From Nocardioides glacieisoli (GTDB lineage: Bacteria > Actinomycetota > Actinomycetes > Propionibacteriales > Nocardioidaceae): a DNA stretch of 64,000 bases. The position numbers and the translations under genes are program-made. Shown here piece after piece: positions 12,021 through 19,220 of the stretch. The DNA is taken from positions 186,001 through 250,000 of the forward strand of contig NZ_SDWS01000002.1 of NCBI RefSeq assembly GCF_004137245.1, in the 5' to 3' direction. Every line of letters begins with the position of its first letter. The first letter of the stretch is position 1. A model generated the notes under the pieces. The model was not told where the DNA came from. It ran no database searches and saw only the letters and a list, made by a program, of their open reading frames with translations.

Positions 12021-12887
12021 ATGCGCGGAATCATCCTGGCCGGCGGCACTGGCTCGCGGCTGCACCCGATCACCCAGGGCATCAGCAAGCAGCTGGTGCC
12101 GGTCTACGACAAGCCGATGATCTACTACCCGCTCTCGACGCTGATGCTCGCGGGCATCCGCGACGTGCTGATCATCACCACGCCGCACGAGGCCGACGGC
12201 TTCCACCGGCTGCTCGGCGACGGGTCGCAGTTCGGGATCAACCTGACCTTCGCCACGCAGCCCTCGCCCGACGGGCTCGCCCAGGCCTTCATCATCGGCG
12301 CCGACCACATCGGCGGCGAGCGCTCGGCGCTGGTGCTCGGCGACAACATCTTCTACGGCTCGGGCCTCGGGTCCCAGCTGCTGCGGTTCAAGGACCTCGA
12401 CGGTGCCGCGGTCTTCGGCTACCACGTCGCGGACCCGCGGGCCTACGGCGTCGTCGAGTTCGACGACGAGGGCAGGGCGCTCTCCCTCGAGGAGAAGCCG
12501 GAGAACCCGAAGAGCGACTTCGCGGTCCCCGGGCTCTACTTCTACGACAACGACGTGGTGCAGTACGCCTCCGAGCTGGAGCCGTCGCCGCGCGGCGAGC
12601 TCGAGATCACCGACCTCAACCGCCGCTACCTCGAGGAGGGCCGCCTCCAGGTCGAGGTGCTGCCCCGCGGGACGGCCTGGCTCGACACCGGCACGTTCGA
12701 CTCGCTCAACGACGCGTCGAACTTCGTCCGCACGATCGAGGGCCGGCAGGGCTTCAAGGTCGGCGCTCCCGAGGAGGTCGCCTGGCGCAACGGCTGGATG
12801 AGCGACGACGAGCTCGTGTCGCGCGCACAGCCGCTGCGCAAGAGCGGCTACGGCGAGTACCTGCTCGGGCTGCTCCAGCACGGCTAG
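12021..12887 (+). CDS. rfbA: glucose-1-phosphate thymidylyltransferase
   Basis: 288 aa, matching RmlA length. [18 protein letters not shown] carries the nucleotidyltransferase signature LAGGTGSRL at 6-14, and [18 protein letters not shown] follows as in all RmlA. It makes dTDP-glucose from glucose-1-phosphate and dTTP, the first step before RmlB and RmlCD. ATG 12021 is chosen on the family N-terminus and the TAGGGT box. It is divergent from the DUF4012 gene and its stop overlaps the stop of the convergent deoxy-sugar gene. Confidence 0.96.
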   Translation: MRGIILAGGTGSRLHPITQGISKQLVPVYDKPMIYYPLSTLMLAGIRDVLIITTPHEADGFHRLLGDGSQFGINLTFATQPSPDGLAQAFIIGADHIGGERSALVLGDNIFYGSGLGSQLLRFKDLDGAAVFGYHVADPRAYGVVEFDDEGRALSLEEKPENPKSDFAVPGLYFYDNDVVQYASELEPSPRGELEITDLNRRYLEEGRLQVEVLPRGTAWLDTGTFDSLNDASNFVRTIEGRQGFKVGAPEEVAWRNGWMSDDELVSRAQPLRKSGYGEYLLGLLQHG

Positions 12888-13816
12888 AGGTCGGCCGCCA
12901 CCATCCGGGTCACGATCTCCTCGAACCCGACGGTCGGCGCCCAGCCGAGCACCTCGCGGGCGCGGGACGCGTCACCGACCAGCTCGGTCGGGTCGGCGGG
13001 GCGGAAGAAGCGCTCGTCCTGGCGCACGAGCGACTCCCAGTCGGCGATGCCGGCGGCGGTGAAGGCGGCAGCCACGAACTCGCGTACGGAGTGCGCGCGG
13101 CCGGTCGCGACGACGTAGTCGCCCGGCTCGTCGGCCCGCGCGGCCCGGACCATCGCGTCGACGTAGTCGGGGGCCCAGCCCCAGTCGCGGCGGGCGTCGA
13201 GATTGCCCATCACCAGCTCGTCGGCATCTCCGCGGGCGATCGCGGCCACGGTCGAGGTGATCTTGCGGGTCACGAAGCGCTCGTGGCGCCGCGGCGACTC
13301 GTGGTTGTAGAGGATGACGCTCGAGACGTGGAGGTCCCGCTGGCGGAAGACACGGGCCGACAGGTGCGCGAAGGCCTTCGCGGCGCCGTAGGGGTTCACC
13401 GGCCGGACCGGCGTGTCCTCGGTCTGCGGGGACTCGGCGGCCTCGCCGAAGATCTCGGCGCTCGACGCCTGCACGAGACGTACGTCGCCGAGCTGGCGCG
13501 CCGACTCCATCAGCGCCACCGCCGCCTGGCCGTTGACGTGGGCGGTGAGGTCGGGCTCGTCCCACGACTGGGCGACCGAGCTGATCGCGGCGAGGTTGTA
13601 GACCTCCTGCGGCGCAGTCTCCAGCACCAGCCTGCGGGTCGCCTCGAGGTCACCGAGGTCGCCGGTGTGGAGGACGACCTCGGCCGGGCAGTGCGCCGGG
13701 TGGCCGTCAGCGCTCAGGACCAGGGCGTGGACCTCGGTGCCCTCGGAGACGAGGCGCTCGGCGAGGTAGGTGCCGTCCTGGCCGCCGATGCCGGTGATGA
13801 AGGCGCGAGCCGTCAC
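12884..13816 (-). CDS. second GDP-mannose 4,6-dehydratase-like SDR enzyme
   Basis: 310 aa extended [15 protein letters not shown] replaces the GMD motif GITGQDG, SSAEIFG and NPYGAAK provide the catalytic Ser/Glu and Tyr-Lys, and [17 protein letters not shown] and [18 protein letters not shown] are GMD hallmarks. It is clearly a paralogue of the next gene rather than a GDP-fucose synthase. It could be a second dehydratase or a GDP-6-deoxymannose reductase-like enzyme derived from GMD. GTG 13816 overlaps the stop of gmd by GTGA. Confidence 0.8.
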   Translation of the reverse strand: MTARAFITGIGGQDGTYLAERLVSEGTEVHALVLSADGHPAHCPAEVVLHTGDLGDLEATRRLVLETAPQEVYNLAAISSVAQSWDEPDLTAHVNGQAAVALMESARQLGDVRLVQASSAEIFGEAAESPQTEDTPVRPVNPYGAAKAFAHLSARVFRQRDLHVSSVILYNHESPRRHERFVTRKITSTVAAIARGDADELVMGNLDARRDWGWAPDYVDAMVRAARADEPGDYVVATGRAHSVREFVAAAFTAAGIADWESLVRQDERFFRPADPTELVGDASRAREVLGWAPTVGFEEIVTRMVAADL

Positions 13817-14793
13817 CAGCCTGCCTTCGCTGCGGCGATGTCGCTGTCGACCATCATCGCCACCAGCTCGGCGAAGGACACGGTCGGCGTCCAGCCCAGC
13901 TTGTCCTTGGCCTTGGTGGCGTCGCCGATGAGCAGCTCGACCTCGGCGGGGCGCATGAAGCGCGGGTCCTGCTTGACGAGGTGGGCCCAGTCGTCGATCC
14001 CGATGTGCTTGAAGGCGAGGTCGAGGTAGTCGCGGATCGACCAGGTCTCGCCGGTGGCGATGACGTAGTCGTCGGCCTCGTCCTGCTGCAGCATCCGCCA
14101 CATCGCCTCGACGTAGTCGCCGGCGTAGCCCCAGTCGCGGCGGGCGTCGAGGTTGCCGAGGGTGATGTCGTCCTGGAGCCCGAGGCTGATCCGGGCCACG
14201 GCCTGGCTGATCTTGCGGGTCACGAACTCCGGACCGCGGCGGGGCGACTCGTGGTTGAAGAGGATGCCCGAGGAGGCGTGCATGCCGTAGGACTCGCGGT
14301 AGTTGATCGTCATGTAGTGGCCGTAGACCTTGCTCACGCCGTAGGGCGAGCGCGGCCAGAGCAGGGTGCTCTCCGACTGGGGCACCTCCTGCACCTTGCC
14401 GAACATCTCCGAGCTCGACGCCTGGTAGAACCGGATCCGGCCCGGGTCGTCCCCCGCGTGGAGGCGTACGGCCTCGAGCATGTTGAGCACGCCCATGCCG
14501 GTCACGTCGCTTGTGACGAAGGCGTTCTCCCACGAGTACGCGACGAACGAGATCGCGCCGAGGTTGTAGACCTCGGTCGGGTCGGAGTCGCGCATCGCGC
14601 GCATCAGGCTGGACAGGTCGGTGAGGTCACCGTTGTGCAGCTGGACGTCCGGGACGAGCTTCTCGACGAGCTCGCGACGCGGGTTGTTCTGGCCGCGGAT
14701 CAGGCCGTGGACGTCGTATCCCTTCTCGAGCAGGAGCTCGGCGAGGTAGAGGCCGTCCTGGCCGGTGATTCCGGTGATGAGAGCGCTGGGCAT
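13813..14793 (-). CDS. gmd: GDP-mannose 4,6-dehydratase
   Basis: 326 aa. [14 protein letters not shown] at the N-terminus is the GMD NADP loop. [44 protein letters not shown] and [18 protein letters not shown] are all diagnostic. It dehydrates GDP-mannose to GDP-4-keto-6-deoxymannose, the precursor of GDP-fucose, GDP-rhamnose, GDP-perosamine or GDP-colitose. A GT11 fucosyltransferase-like gene occurs at 50402, but no GDP-fucose synthase is seen in the window. A CAGACT box lies 6 nt before ATG 14793. Confidence 0.93.
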   Translation of the reverse strand: MPSALITGITGQDGLYLAELLLEKGYDVHGLIRGQNNPRRELVEKLVPDVQLHNGDLTDLSSLMRAMRDSDPTEVYNLGAISFVAYSWENAFVTSDVTGMGVLNMLEAVRLHAGDDPGRIRFYQASSSEMFGKVQEVPQSESTLLWPRSPYGVSKVYGHYMTINYRESYGMHASSGILFNHESPRRGPEFVTRKISQAVARISLGLQDDITLGNLDARRDWGYAGDYVEAMWRMLQQDEADDYVIATGETWSIRDYLDLAFKHIGIDDWAHLVKQDPRFMRPAEVELLIGDATKAKDKLGWTPTVSFAELVAMMVDSDIAAAKAGW

Positions 14794-14821
14794 GGGTTCA
14801 GTCTGTCAGGAGCGCCTGTCC

Positions 14822-14827
14822 TAGGGT
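14822..14827 (+). promoter_or_regulatory. -10 hexamer of galE
   Basis: TAGGGT ends 7 nt before ATG 14835 and overlaps an alternative GTG 14826, favouring the ATG. Confidence 0.55.
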
Positions 14828-14834
14828 GAGCCGC

Positions 14835-15848
14835 ATGAAGATCCTCGTCAGCGGCGGCGCCGGCTACATCGGCTCGCACACGGTCATCCAGCTCATCGCC
14901 GCCGGTCACGACGTGGTCATCGTCGACAACTTCAGCAATTCGCACCCCACCGTCCTGGGCCGGCTCGAGGCCCTGACCGGGACCCGGATCACGCTGCACT
15001 CCTTCGACCTCACCGACCACGACAAGACCGAGCACCTCTTCGCGTCGGAGGACTTCGACGGGGTCATCCACTTCGCCGGCCACAAGGCGGTGGGGGAGAG
15101 CGTCGAGAAGCCGCTGGAGTACTACGAGAACAACCTCGTCTCCACCTTCTCGCTGGTCCGGGCCATGCAGCGCTATGACGTGGACAAGCTGGTCTTCTCC
15201 TCCAGTGCGACGGTCTATGGCGAGGACCAGGCGGCCGCCACCGAGGACCGGCGGACCTACGCGACCAACCCCTACGGCTGGACCAAGGTCATGCAGGAGC
15301 AGATCCTGCGTGACGTCGCCGTGGCGTCGCCGCAGATGCGCTTCGCGCTGCTCCGCTACTTCAACCCGGTGGGTGCGCACCCGTCGGGGACGATCGGTGA
15401 GGACCCCTCCGGCATCCCCAACAATCTCGTGCCCTTCATCGCACAGGTGGCGGTCGGCAAGCGCGACAAGCTGATGATCTTCGGCGACGACTACGACACC
15501 GTCGACGGGACCGGCGTGCGTGACTACATCCACGTCGAGGACCTGGCCGCGGGCCACATCGCCGCGCTGAAGGCGCTCGAGACCACGGACGAGGCCGTCA
15601 ACACGTGGAACCTCGGCTCGGGCACGGGGACGAGCGTGCTCCAGATGCTGCGCGCCTTCGAGAAGGCCGTCGGCCGCGAGCTGCCCTACGAAATCGTCGC
15701 CCGGCGCGCCGGGGACATCGCGACGTCGTACGCCGACCCCTCCAAGGCCAACGCCGAGCTCGGCTGGGGCACCCAGCGGACGGTCGACGACATGTGCGCC
15801 GACACGTGGCGCTGGCAGTCGCAGAACCCCGAGGGCTTCGCCGGCTGA
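14835..15848 (+). CDS. galE: UDP-glucose 4-epimerase
   Basis: 337 aa, the usual GalE length. GGAGYIGSHT at 7-16 binds NAD, SSSATVYG and NPYGWTK supply the catalytic Ser, Tyr and Lys, and RYFNPVGAHPSG is the GalE substrate loop. It interconverts UDP-glucose and UDP-galactose. The amidase gene starts within its stop codon (TGATG at 15846-15850), so the two are translationally coupled, which is an unusual pairing of sugar-nucleotide and wall-hydrolase genes. Confidence 0.95.
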   Translation: MKILVSGGAGYIGSHTVIQLIAAGHDVVIVDNFSNSHPTVLGRLEALTGTRITLHSFDLTDHDKTEHLFASEDFDGVIHFAGHKAVGESVEKPLEYYENNLVSTFSLVRAMQRYDVDKLVFSSSATVYGEDQAAATEDRRTYATNPYGWTKVMQEQILRDVAVASPQMRFALLRYFNPVGAHPSGTIGEDPSGIPNNLVPFIAQVAVGKRDKLMIFGDDYDTVDGTGVRDYIHVEDLAAGHIAALKALETTDEAVNTWNLGSGTGTSVLQMLRAFEKAVGRELPYEIVARRAGDIATSYADPSKANAELGWGTQRTVDDMCADTWRWQSQNPEGFAG

Positions 15849-16546
15849 TGCTCGCGTCGCTGGTCCTGGCCGCGGTGCTGCCGCTCACCGGCACGACCAT
15901 CGTCGTCGACCCCGGCCACCAGCTCGGCAACCACCGCTTCCCGGAGCAGATCAACCGGCCGGTGCAGGCGGGCGGCTTCACCAAGCCGTGCAACACCACC
16001 GGCACCGCCACCGACGGCGGCTACGCGGAGGCGACCTTCGTGTGGCAGGTCTCGCGCGTCGTCGCGCGGCGGCTGCGCGCCCTCGGTGCGACCGTGGTCC
16101 TGACGCGCCACAGCAACCGGCTGGACCGGTGGGGCCCGTGCGTCGACGCCCGTGGTCGGGCGGGGAACGCGATCGGCGCGGACCTGAAGCTCTCCCTCCA
16201 TGCTGACGGGTCGTACGCCGCCGGCGCCCGCGGCTTCCACGTGATCGCCCCGGCCGACCGGGCGCCCTGGACCGACGACATCTTCGAGTCGTCGTCCCGG
16301 CTGGCGCACGCCGTGAAGGTCGGGCTGGTCTCGAAGGACTTCGTCGTGGCCAACTACATCGCCGGCGGCGACGGTCTCGACGTCCGCTCCGACCTCGGCA
16401 CCCTCAACCTCTCCGACGTCCCGACCGTGATGGTCGAGCTCGGCAACATGCGCAGCGCGGCCGAGGCGCGGGTGATGACCTCGCCGGCCGGTCGGGCGCG
16501 CTACGCCCGCGGGCTCGTCGCCGGCGTACGGACCTTCCTGCGCTGA
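15848..16546 (+). CDS. secreted N-acetylmuramoyl-L-alanine amidase (Amidase_3)
   Basis: 232 aa. A short hydrophobic N-terminus (MLASLVLAAVLPLTG) is a minimal signal peptide or anchor. The Zn-amidase motif DPGH is at 21-24, with a second Zn ligand expected in SLHADGS and the catalytic Glu in VMVELGNMRSAAEA. It would cleave the stem peptide from MurNAc in peptidoglycan outside the cell. There is no wall-binding repeat. It is coupled to galE by TGATG and followed directly by the first inverted repeat of the AbiEi/DUF559 locus. Confidence 0.85.
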   Translation: MLASLVLAAVLPLTGTTIVVDPGHQLGNHRFPEQINRPVQAGGFTKPCNTTGTATDGGYAEATFVWQVSRVVARRLRALGATVVLTRHSNRLDRWGPCVDARGRAGNAIGADLKLSLHADGSYAAGARGFHVIAPADRAPWTDDIFESSSRLAHAVKVGLVSKDFVVANYIAGGDGLDVRSDLGTLNLSDVPTVMVELGNMRSAAEARVMTSPAGRARYARGLVAGVRTFLR

Positions 16547-16625
16547 CCAACGTAGGCAGTTCGCCCGCCAGGAGCAGAGGACCAGCGGCGTACGTCGGTC
16601 GCGGCGTCCGAACTGCCTACGTTGG
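16547..16625. repeat. paired inverted repeat upstream of the AbiEi/DUF559 gene
   Basis: CCAACGTAGGCAGTTCG (16547-16563) and its exact reverse complement CGAACTGCCTACGTTGG (16609-16625) form 17-bp arms separated by exactly 45 nt. The left arm begins one base after the amidase stop. The interior offers a further 4-bp CGCC/GGCG pairing. The same arm sequence returns behind the next gene with the same spacing. Confidence 0.9.
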
Positions 16626-16678
16626 TGGCCTGTGGAGAGCCGGGTGCGGCATCCGACCGGGTCGACGACAGTGCTCGG

Positions 16679-17545
16679 ATGACGCCGATCGAAGCGATCA
16701 GGATCCTCGGAGGAGTCGCGCGCTGGAACGAGATCGAGTGCCTGGTCACTCGCGCGGACGTGGATGCCGAGCTGGCGGCAGGCACGATCAGCCGGCTGCG
16801 GCGAGGCACCTACGCGCTGGGCGACATCGAGGACGTACGCGCCCGCGCGGAGGCAGTGGCGGGCACGGTGTCGCACCTGAGTGCTGCGATCTCCCACGGT
16901 TGGAAGGTCAAGCATCCGCCGGACAGGCCGACGATCACCCTGCCGCGCAATCGTTCCCTGCCCGAGGACGAGTCGCTGCAGGTGTTCTGGCAGGACCTCA
17001 GCCTGATGCAGGCCTACCGAGGCGTCACCCGGCCGATAGAGACCGTCATCGGCTGCGCGAGGGCGTACGACTTCGACGTCGCGCTGTGCGTCGCCGACTC
17101 CGCCCTGCGGGACCGGTCCGTGACGCGGGAGCAGCTGCTGCGTGCCGCGGAACGAAGCCCCAGGACCGGGCGCGCGAAGGCTCTGGAGGTCGTCCGAGCA
17201 GCCGATGGTCGCGCGGCCAACCCGTTCGAGTCCTGTGCCCGTGCCATCTGCCGCGACGTGCGGGGGCTGGCTGTGCGGGCGCAGGTCAGCATCCGCGGGG
17301 TAGGGCGGGTGGACCTGGCCGATCTACGCCTCGGCCTCGTCGTGGAGTGCGAGTCGTTCGAGTTCCACAGTGATGCCGCGTCGCTCAAGCGGGACGTACG
17401 CCGCTACACGTCCTGCGCGCGACGGGGGCTGGTGGTCGTCCGGTTCACCTGGAGCGAGGTGATGTTCGACCCCGACTACTGCCGCCAGGCGCTTCAGGAC
17501 GTGGTCGACCTGCGACTCCAGCAGGCAGTTCGGCGCACGTGGTGA
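16679..17545 (+). CDS. orphan AbiEi-like winged-helix protein with C-terminal DUF559 domain
   Basis: 288 aa from ATG 16679. The N-terminal 70 residues (WNEIECLVTRADVDAELAAG, RLRRGTYALG) match the winged-helix head of AbiEi antitoxins. The C-terminal part from about 205 (VDLADLRLGLVVECESFEFH, then a DVRRY stretch and LVVVRFTWSEV) is DUF559-like, related to the Vsr/very-short-patch nuclease fold. No AbiEii toxin is adjacent. The gene is bracketed by inverted repeats on both sides, and the right-hand repeat overlaps its last codons. An earlier in-frame start at 16622 would lie at the edge of the left repeat. The role is unknown: solitary regulator, nuclease or selfish element. Confidence 0.75.
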   Translation: MTPIEAIRILGGVARWNEIECLVTRADVDAELAAGTISRLRRGTYALGDIEDVRARAEAVAGTVSHLSAAISHGWKVKHPPDRPTITLPRNRSLPEDESLQVFWQDLSLMQAYRGVTRPIETVIGCARAYDFDVALCVADSALRDRSVTREQLLRAAERSPRTGRAKALEVVRAADGRAANPFESCARAICRDVRGLAVRAQVSIRGVGRVDLADLRLGLVVECESFEFHSDAASLKRDVRRYTSCARRGLVVVRFTWSEVMFDPDYCRQALQDVVDLRLQQAVRRTW

Positions 17546-17593
17546 TCCTGTGAGCGTGACGATCACGCAGGAGGCGGCGAACTGCCTACGTTG
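17523..17593. repeat. paired inverted repeat at the 3' end of the AbiEi/DUF559 gene
   Basis: AGGCAGTTCG (17523-17532, inside the last codons of the gene) and CGAACTGCCTACGTTG (17578-17593) repeat the arms found upstream. The 10-bp matching arms are again separated by exactly 45 nt, although the spacer sequence is different. The spacer has its own GTGATC/GATCAC stem. The right arm ends one base before the stop codon of the convergent folP-like gene. Confidence 0.85.
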
Positions 17594-17594
17594 C

Positions 17595-18497
17595 TCAGCG
17601 GACGCCGAGCTCGTCCATCGCGCGGAGCACGACCCGGAGGTGCGCGGGCTCGTGCGTGCGGACGAGGTGGGTCCCGCCGAGCGTCGCGAGCACGCCGAAG
17701 AAGCCCTCCGCCTTGCGGAACTCGTCGCCGAAGAGGTCGAAGCTGTGCGGCACCGCGTTGCACACCGGTACGCCGAGGGGGCGCAGTCGGAAGCCCTGCG
17801 CCAGCACCCTGGCCTGGTGGCGCGCGCGGGTGAGCGGGTCGACGAGGTTGCCGTAGTAGAAGCCCATCCCGGGGTCGATCACGACCCGGTGGACGCCGAG
17901 CGAGCGGGCGTGGGTGATGCGCGGCGAGAAGTGGTCGAGCAGCACCGGCACCGGGTCGGCGTCGGGCGGCACGTCGGAGATCTCGCGGACGTTGGCCGTC
18001 TCGCCGAAGCACAGCACGACAGCGGCGTCGTACTCCGCAGCGAGCTCGAGCATCTCGTCCTCGTGCTGGCGGCCGGTCATGTTGAGGATGCGCGCGCCGG
18101 CGTCGAGGCACGCGCGCACCACGTCGGGCTCGTAGGTCTCGACGGAGACCACCGCTTCTGCGGCGAGACCCTTGACGGTCGGCACAAGCGCCTCGATCTG
18201 CTCGTCGGCGGTGACGCGCGCGGCCCTGGCGGTGCTCGACTCCGCGCCGAGGTCGATGATCCCGGCGCCCTGCGCGGCCTGCACGCGGCCCATGCGGACG
18301 GCATCGGCGGGGCTCGTCGCGATGCTCTCGCGGTAGGTCGAGTCGCGCGACAGGTTCACGCAGCCCATCACGGTGAGCGGGCCGTCGCCGATCACGACCG
18401 AACCCCGCGGCCCGTCGACCACGACCGGCGCGACCGGGCTGGCCCACGCGTCGCCGTAGGCGTTCTGGAGCGCGGCCAGGTCCGCGAGGGTGATCAC
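17595..18497 (-). CDS. divergent dihydropteroate-synthase-like pterin-binding protein
   Basis: 300 aa TIM barrel. The DHPS landmarks are recognisable but altered: MGCVNLSRDSTYRES (44-58) stands where MGxLNxTPDSFSDGG is expected, IIDLGAESST (80-89) replaces IIDVGGEST, SVETYEPDVVRACLDAGARILNMTG (118-142) is close to canonical, and VVIDPGMGFYYGN keeps the DPG. Changes in the pABA/pterin loops make ordinary folate synthesis doubtful. GTG 18497 has a TACCCT box 7 nt upstream. It is divergent from a RibD-type reductase, which suggests a shared pterin- or deazaflavin-type pathway. Confidence 0.7.
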   Translation of the reverse strand: MITLADLAALQNAYGDAWASPVAPVVVDGPRGSVVIGDGPLTVMGCVNLSRDSTYRESIATSPADAVRMGRVQAAQGAGIIDLGAESSTARAARVTADEQIEALVPTVKGLAAEAVVSVETYEPDVVRACLDAGARILNMTGRQHEDEMLELAAEYDAAVVLCFGETANVREISDVPPDADPVPVLLDHFSPRITHARSLGVHRVVIDPGMGFYYGNLVDPLTRARHQARVLAQGFRLRPLGVPVCNAVPHSFDLFGDEFRKAEGFFGVLATLGGTHLVRTHEPAHLRVVLRAMDELGVR

Positions 18498-18504
18498 GCC
18501 CAAA

Positions 18505-18510
18505 AGGGTA
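18505..18510 (-). promoter_or_regulatory. -10 hexamer of the DHPS-like gene
   Basis: TACCCT on the minus strand ends 7 nt before GTG 18497 and lies in the 30-bp divergent gap. Confidence 0.5.
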
Positions 18511-18527
18511 GAGGGCAGGATGGAACG

Positions 18528-19220
18528 GTGAGCGAACCCGTGGAGCTGCGTCGCCTGGCCGACCTGTCCGACGACGAGCTGGCGGCGGCATACACGCCCG
18601 AGCGCGAGCCGTGGCTGCGGGTGAACTTCGTGAGCACCGTCGACGGCGCCGCCCAGGGCTCCGACGGGCTCAGCGGGACCATCAACAACGACGCCGACAA
18701 GCGTGTCTTCGACGCGCTCCGCAGGCGGGCCGACTGCCTCGTCGTGGGCGCCGGCACGCTGCGCTCGGAGGAGTACGACGTCCCCGCTCTGCCGCTCGTC
18801 GTCGTGAGCCGCTCGGCCGACCTGCCGCCGACGCTGGCCGACGCGCCGCGCGGGCGGATCCTGATGGCGACCGTCGCGTCCTCGGACGGGCTCGCCGCCG
18901 CGCGCGAGGCGCTCGGCGAGGAGAACGTGCTGGTCCTGGGCGACGACGAGATCGACCTCGCCCTGCTGAAGTCCGAGCTCGGGGACCGCGGCTGGACCGA
19001 GCAGCTGTGCGAGGGCGGTCCGTCGCTGTTCGCGGACATGCTCGCGGCGGGCGTCGTCGACGAGCTCTGCCTGACGATCGTCCCGATGCTCACCGGCGGC
19101 GACGCCGTACGCATCGCCACCGGCGCGGACCTGGACGTGGCGCTGCGTCCCGCCCTGCTGCTCGAGCAGGACGGGACGCTGCTGGGTCGCTGGCTGGTCG
19201 AGGCTCAGGGAGCCGGGTAG
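18528..19220 (+). CDS. RibD C-terminal / dihydrofolate-reductase-like pyrimidine reductase
   Basis: 230 aa. The RibD_C/DHFR-like fold is indicated by NFVSTVDGAAQGSDGLSGTINN near the N-terminus (substrate strand), VFDALRRRADCLVVGAGTLRSE (cofactor helix) and CEGGPSLFADMLAAGVVDELCLTIVPMLTGGD at the C-terminal side. Members reduce the ribosyl side chain of pyrimidine riboflavin precursors or act as NADPH reductases of unknown substrate. The deaminase half of RibD is absent. It is divergent from the DHPS-like gene by 30 bp and convergent with the secreted beta-helix gene, overlapping its 3' end. Confidence 0.82.
   Translation: MSEPVELRRLADLSDDELAAAYTPEREPWLRVNFVSTVDGAAQGSDGLSGTINNDADKRVFDALRRRADCLVVGAGTLRSEEYDVPALPLVVVSRSADLPPTLADAPRGRILMATVASSDGLAAAREALGEENVLVLGDDEIDLALLKSELGDRGWTEQLCEGGPSLFADMLAAGVVDELCLTIVPMLTGGDAVRIATGADLDVALRPALLLEQDGTLLGRWLVEAQGAG

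Noticed and set aside
16547..16625. Inverted repeat read as a simple rho-independent terminator of the amidase gene
   Set aside because: A 45-nt loop and no T-tract are unlike an intrinsic terminator, and the same arms recur at the far end of the next gene with the same spacing.
16547..17593. Insertion sequence or CRISPR-like array
   Set aside because: There is no transposase signature, the enclosed protein is AbiEi/DUF559, and only two repeat pairs with different spacers exist, so neither an IS nor a CRISPR array is supported.
17550..18527. Plus-strand frame of about 325 codons in front of the RibD-type reductase
   Set aside because: It is antisense to the DHPS-like gene and would fuse a low-complexity leader to the reductase. 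The family begins at GTG 18528, so the longer frame is dismissed.
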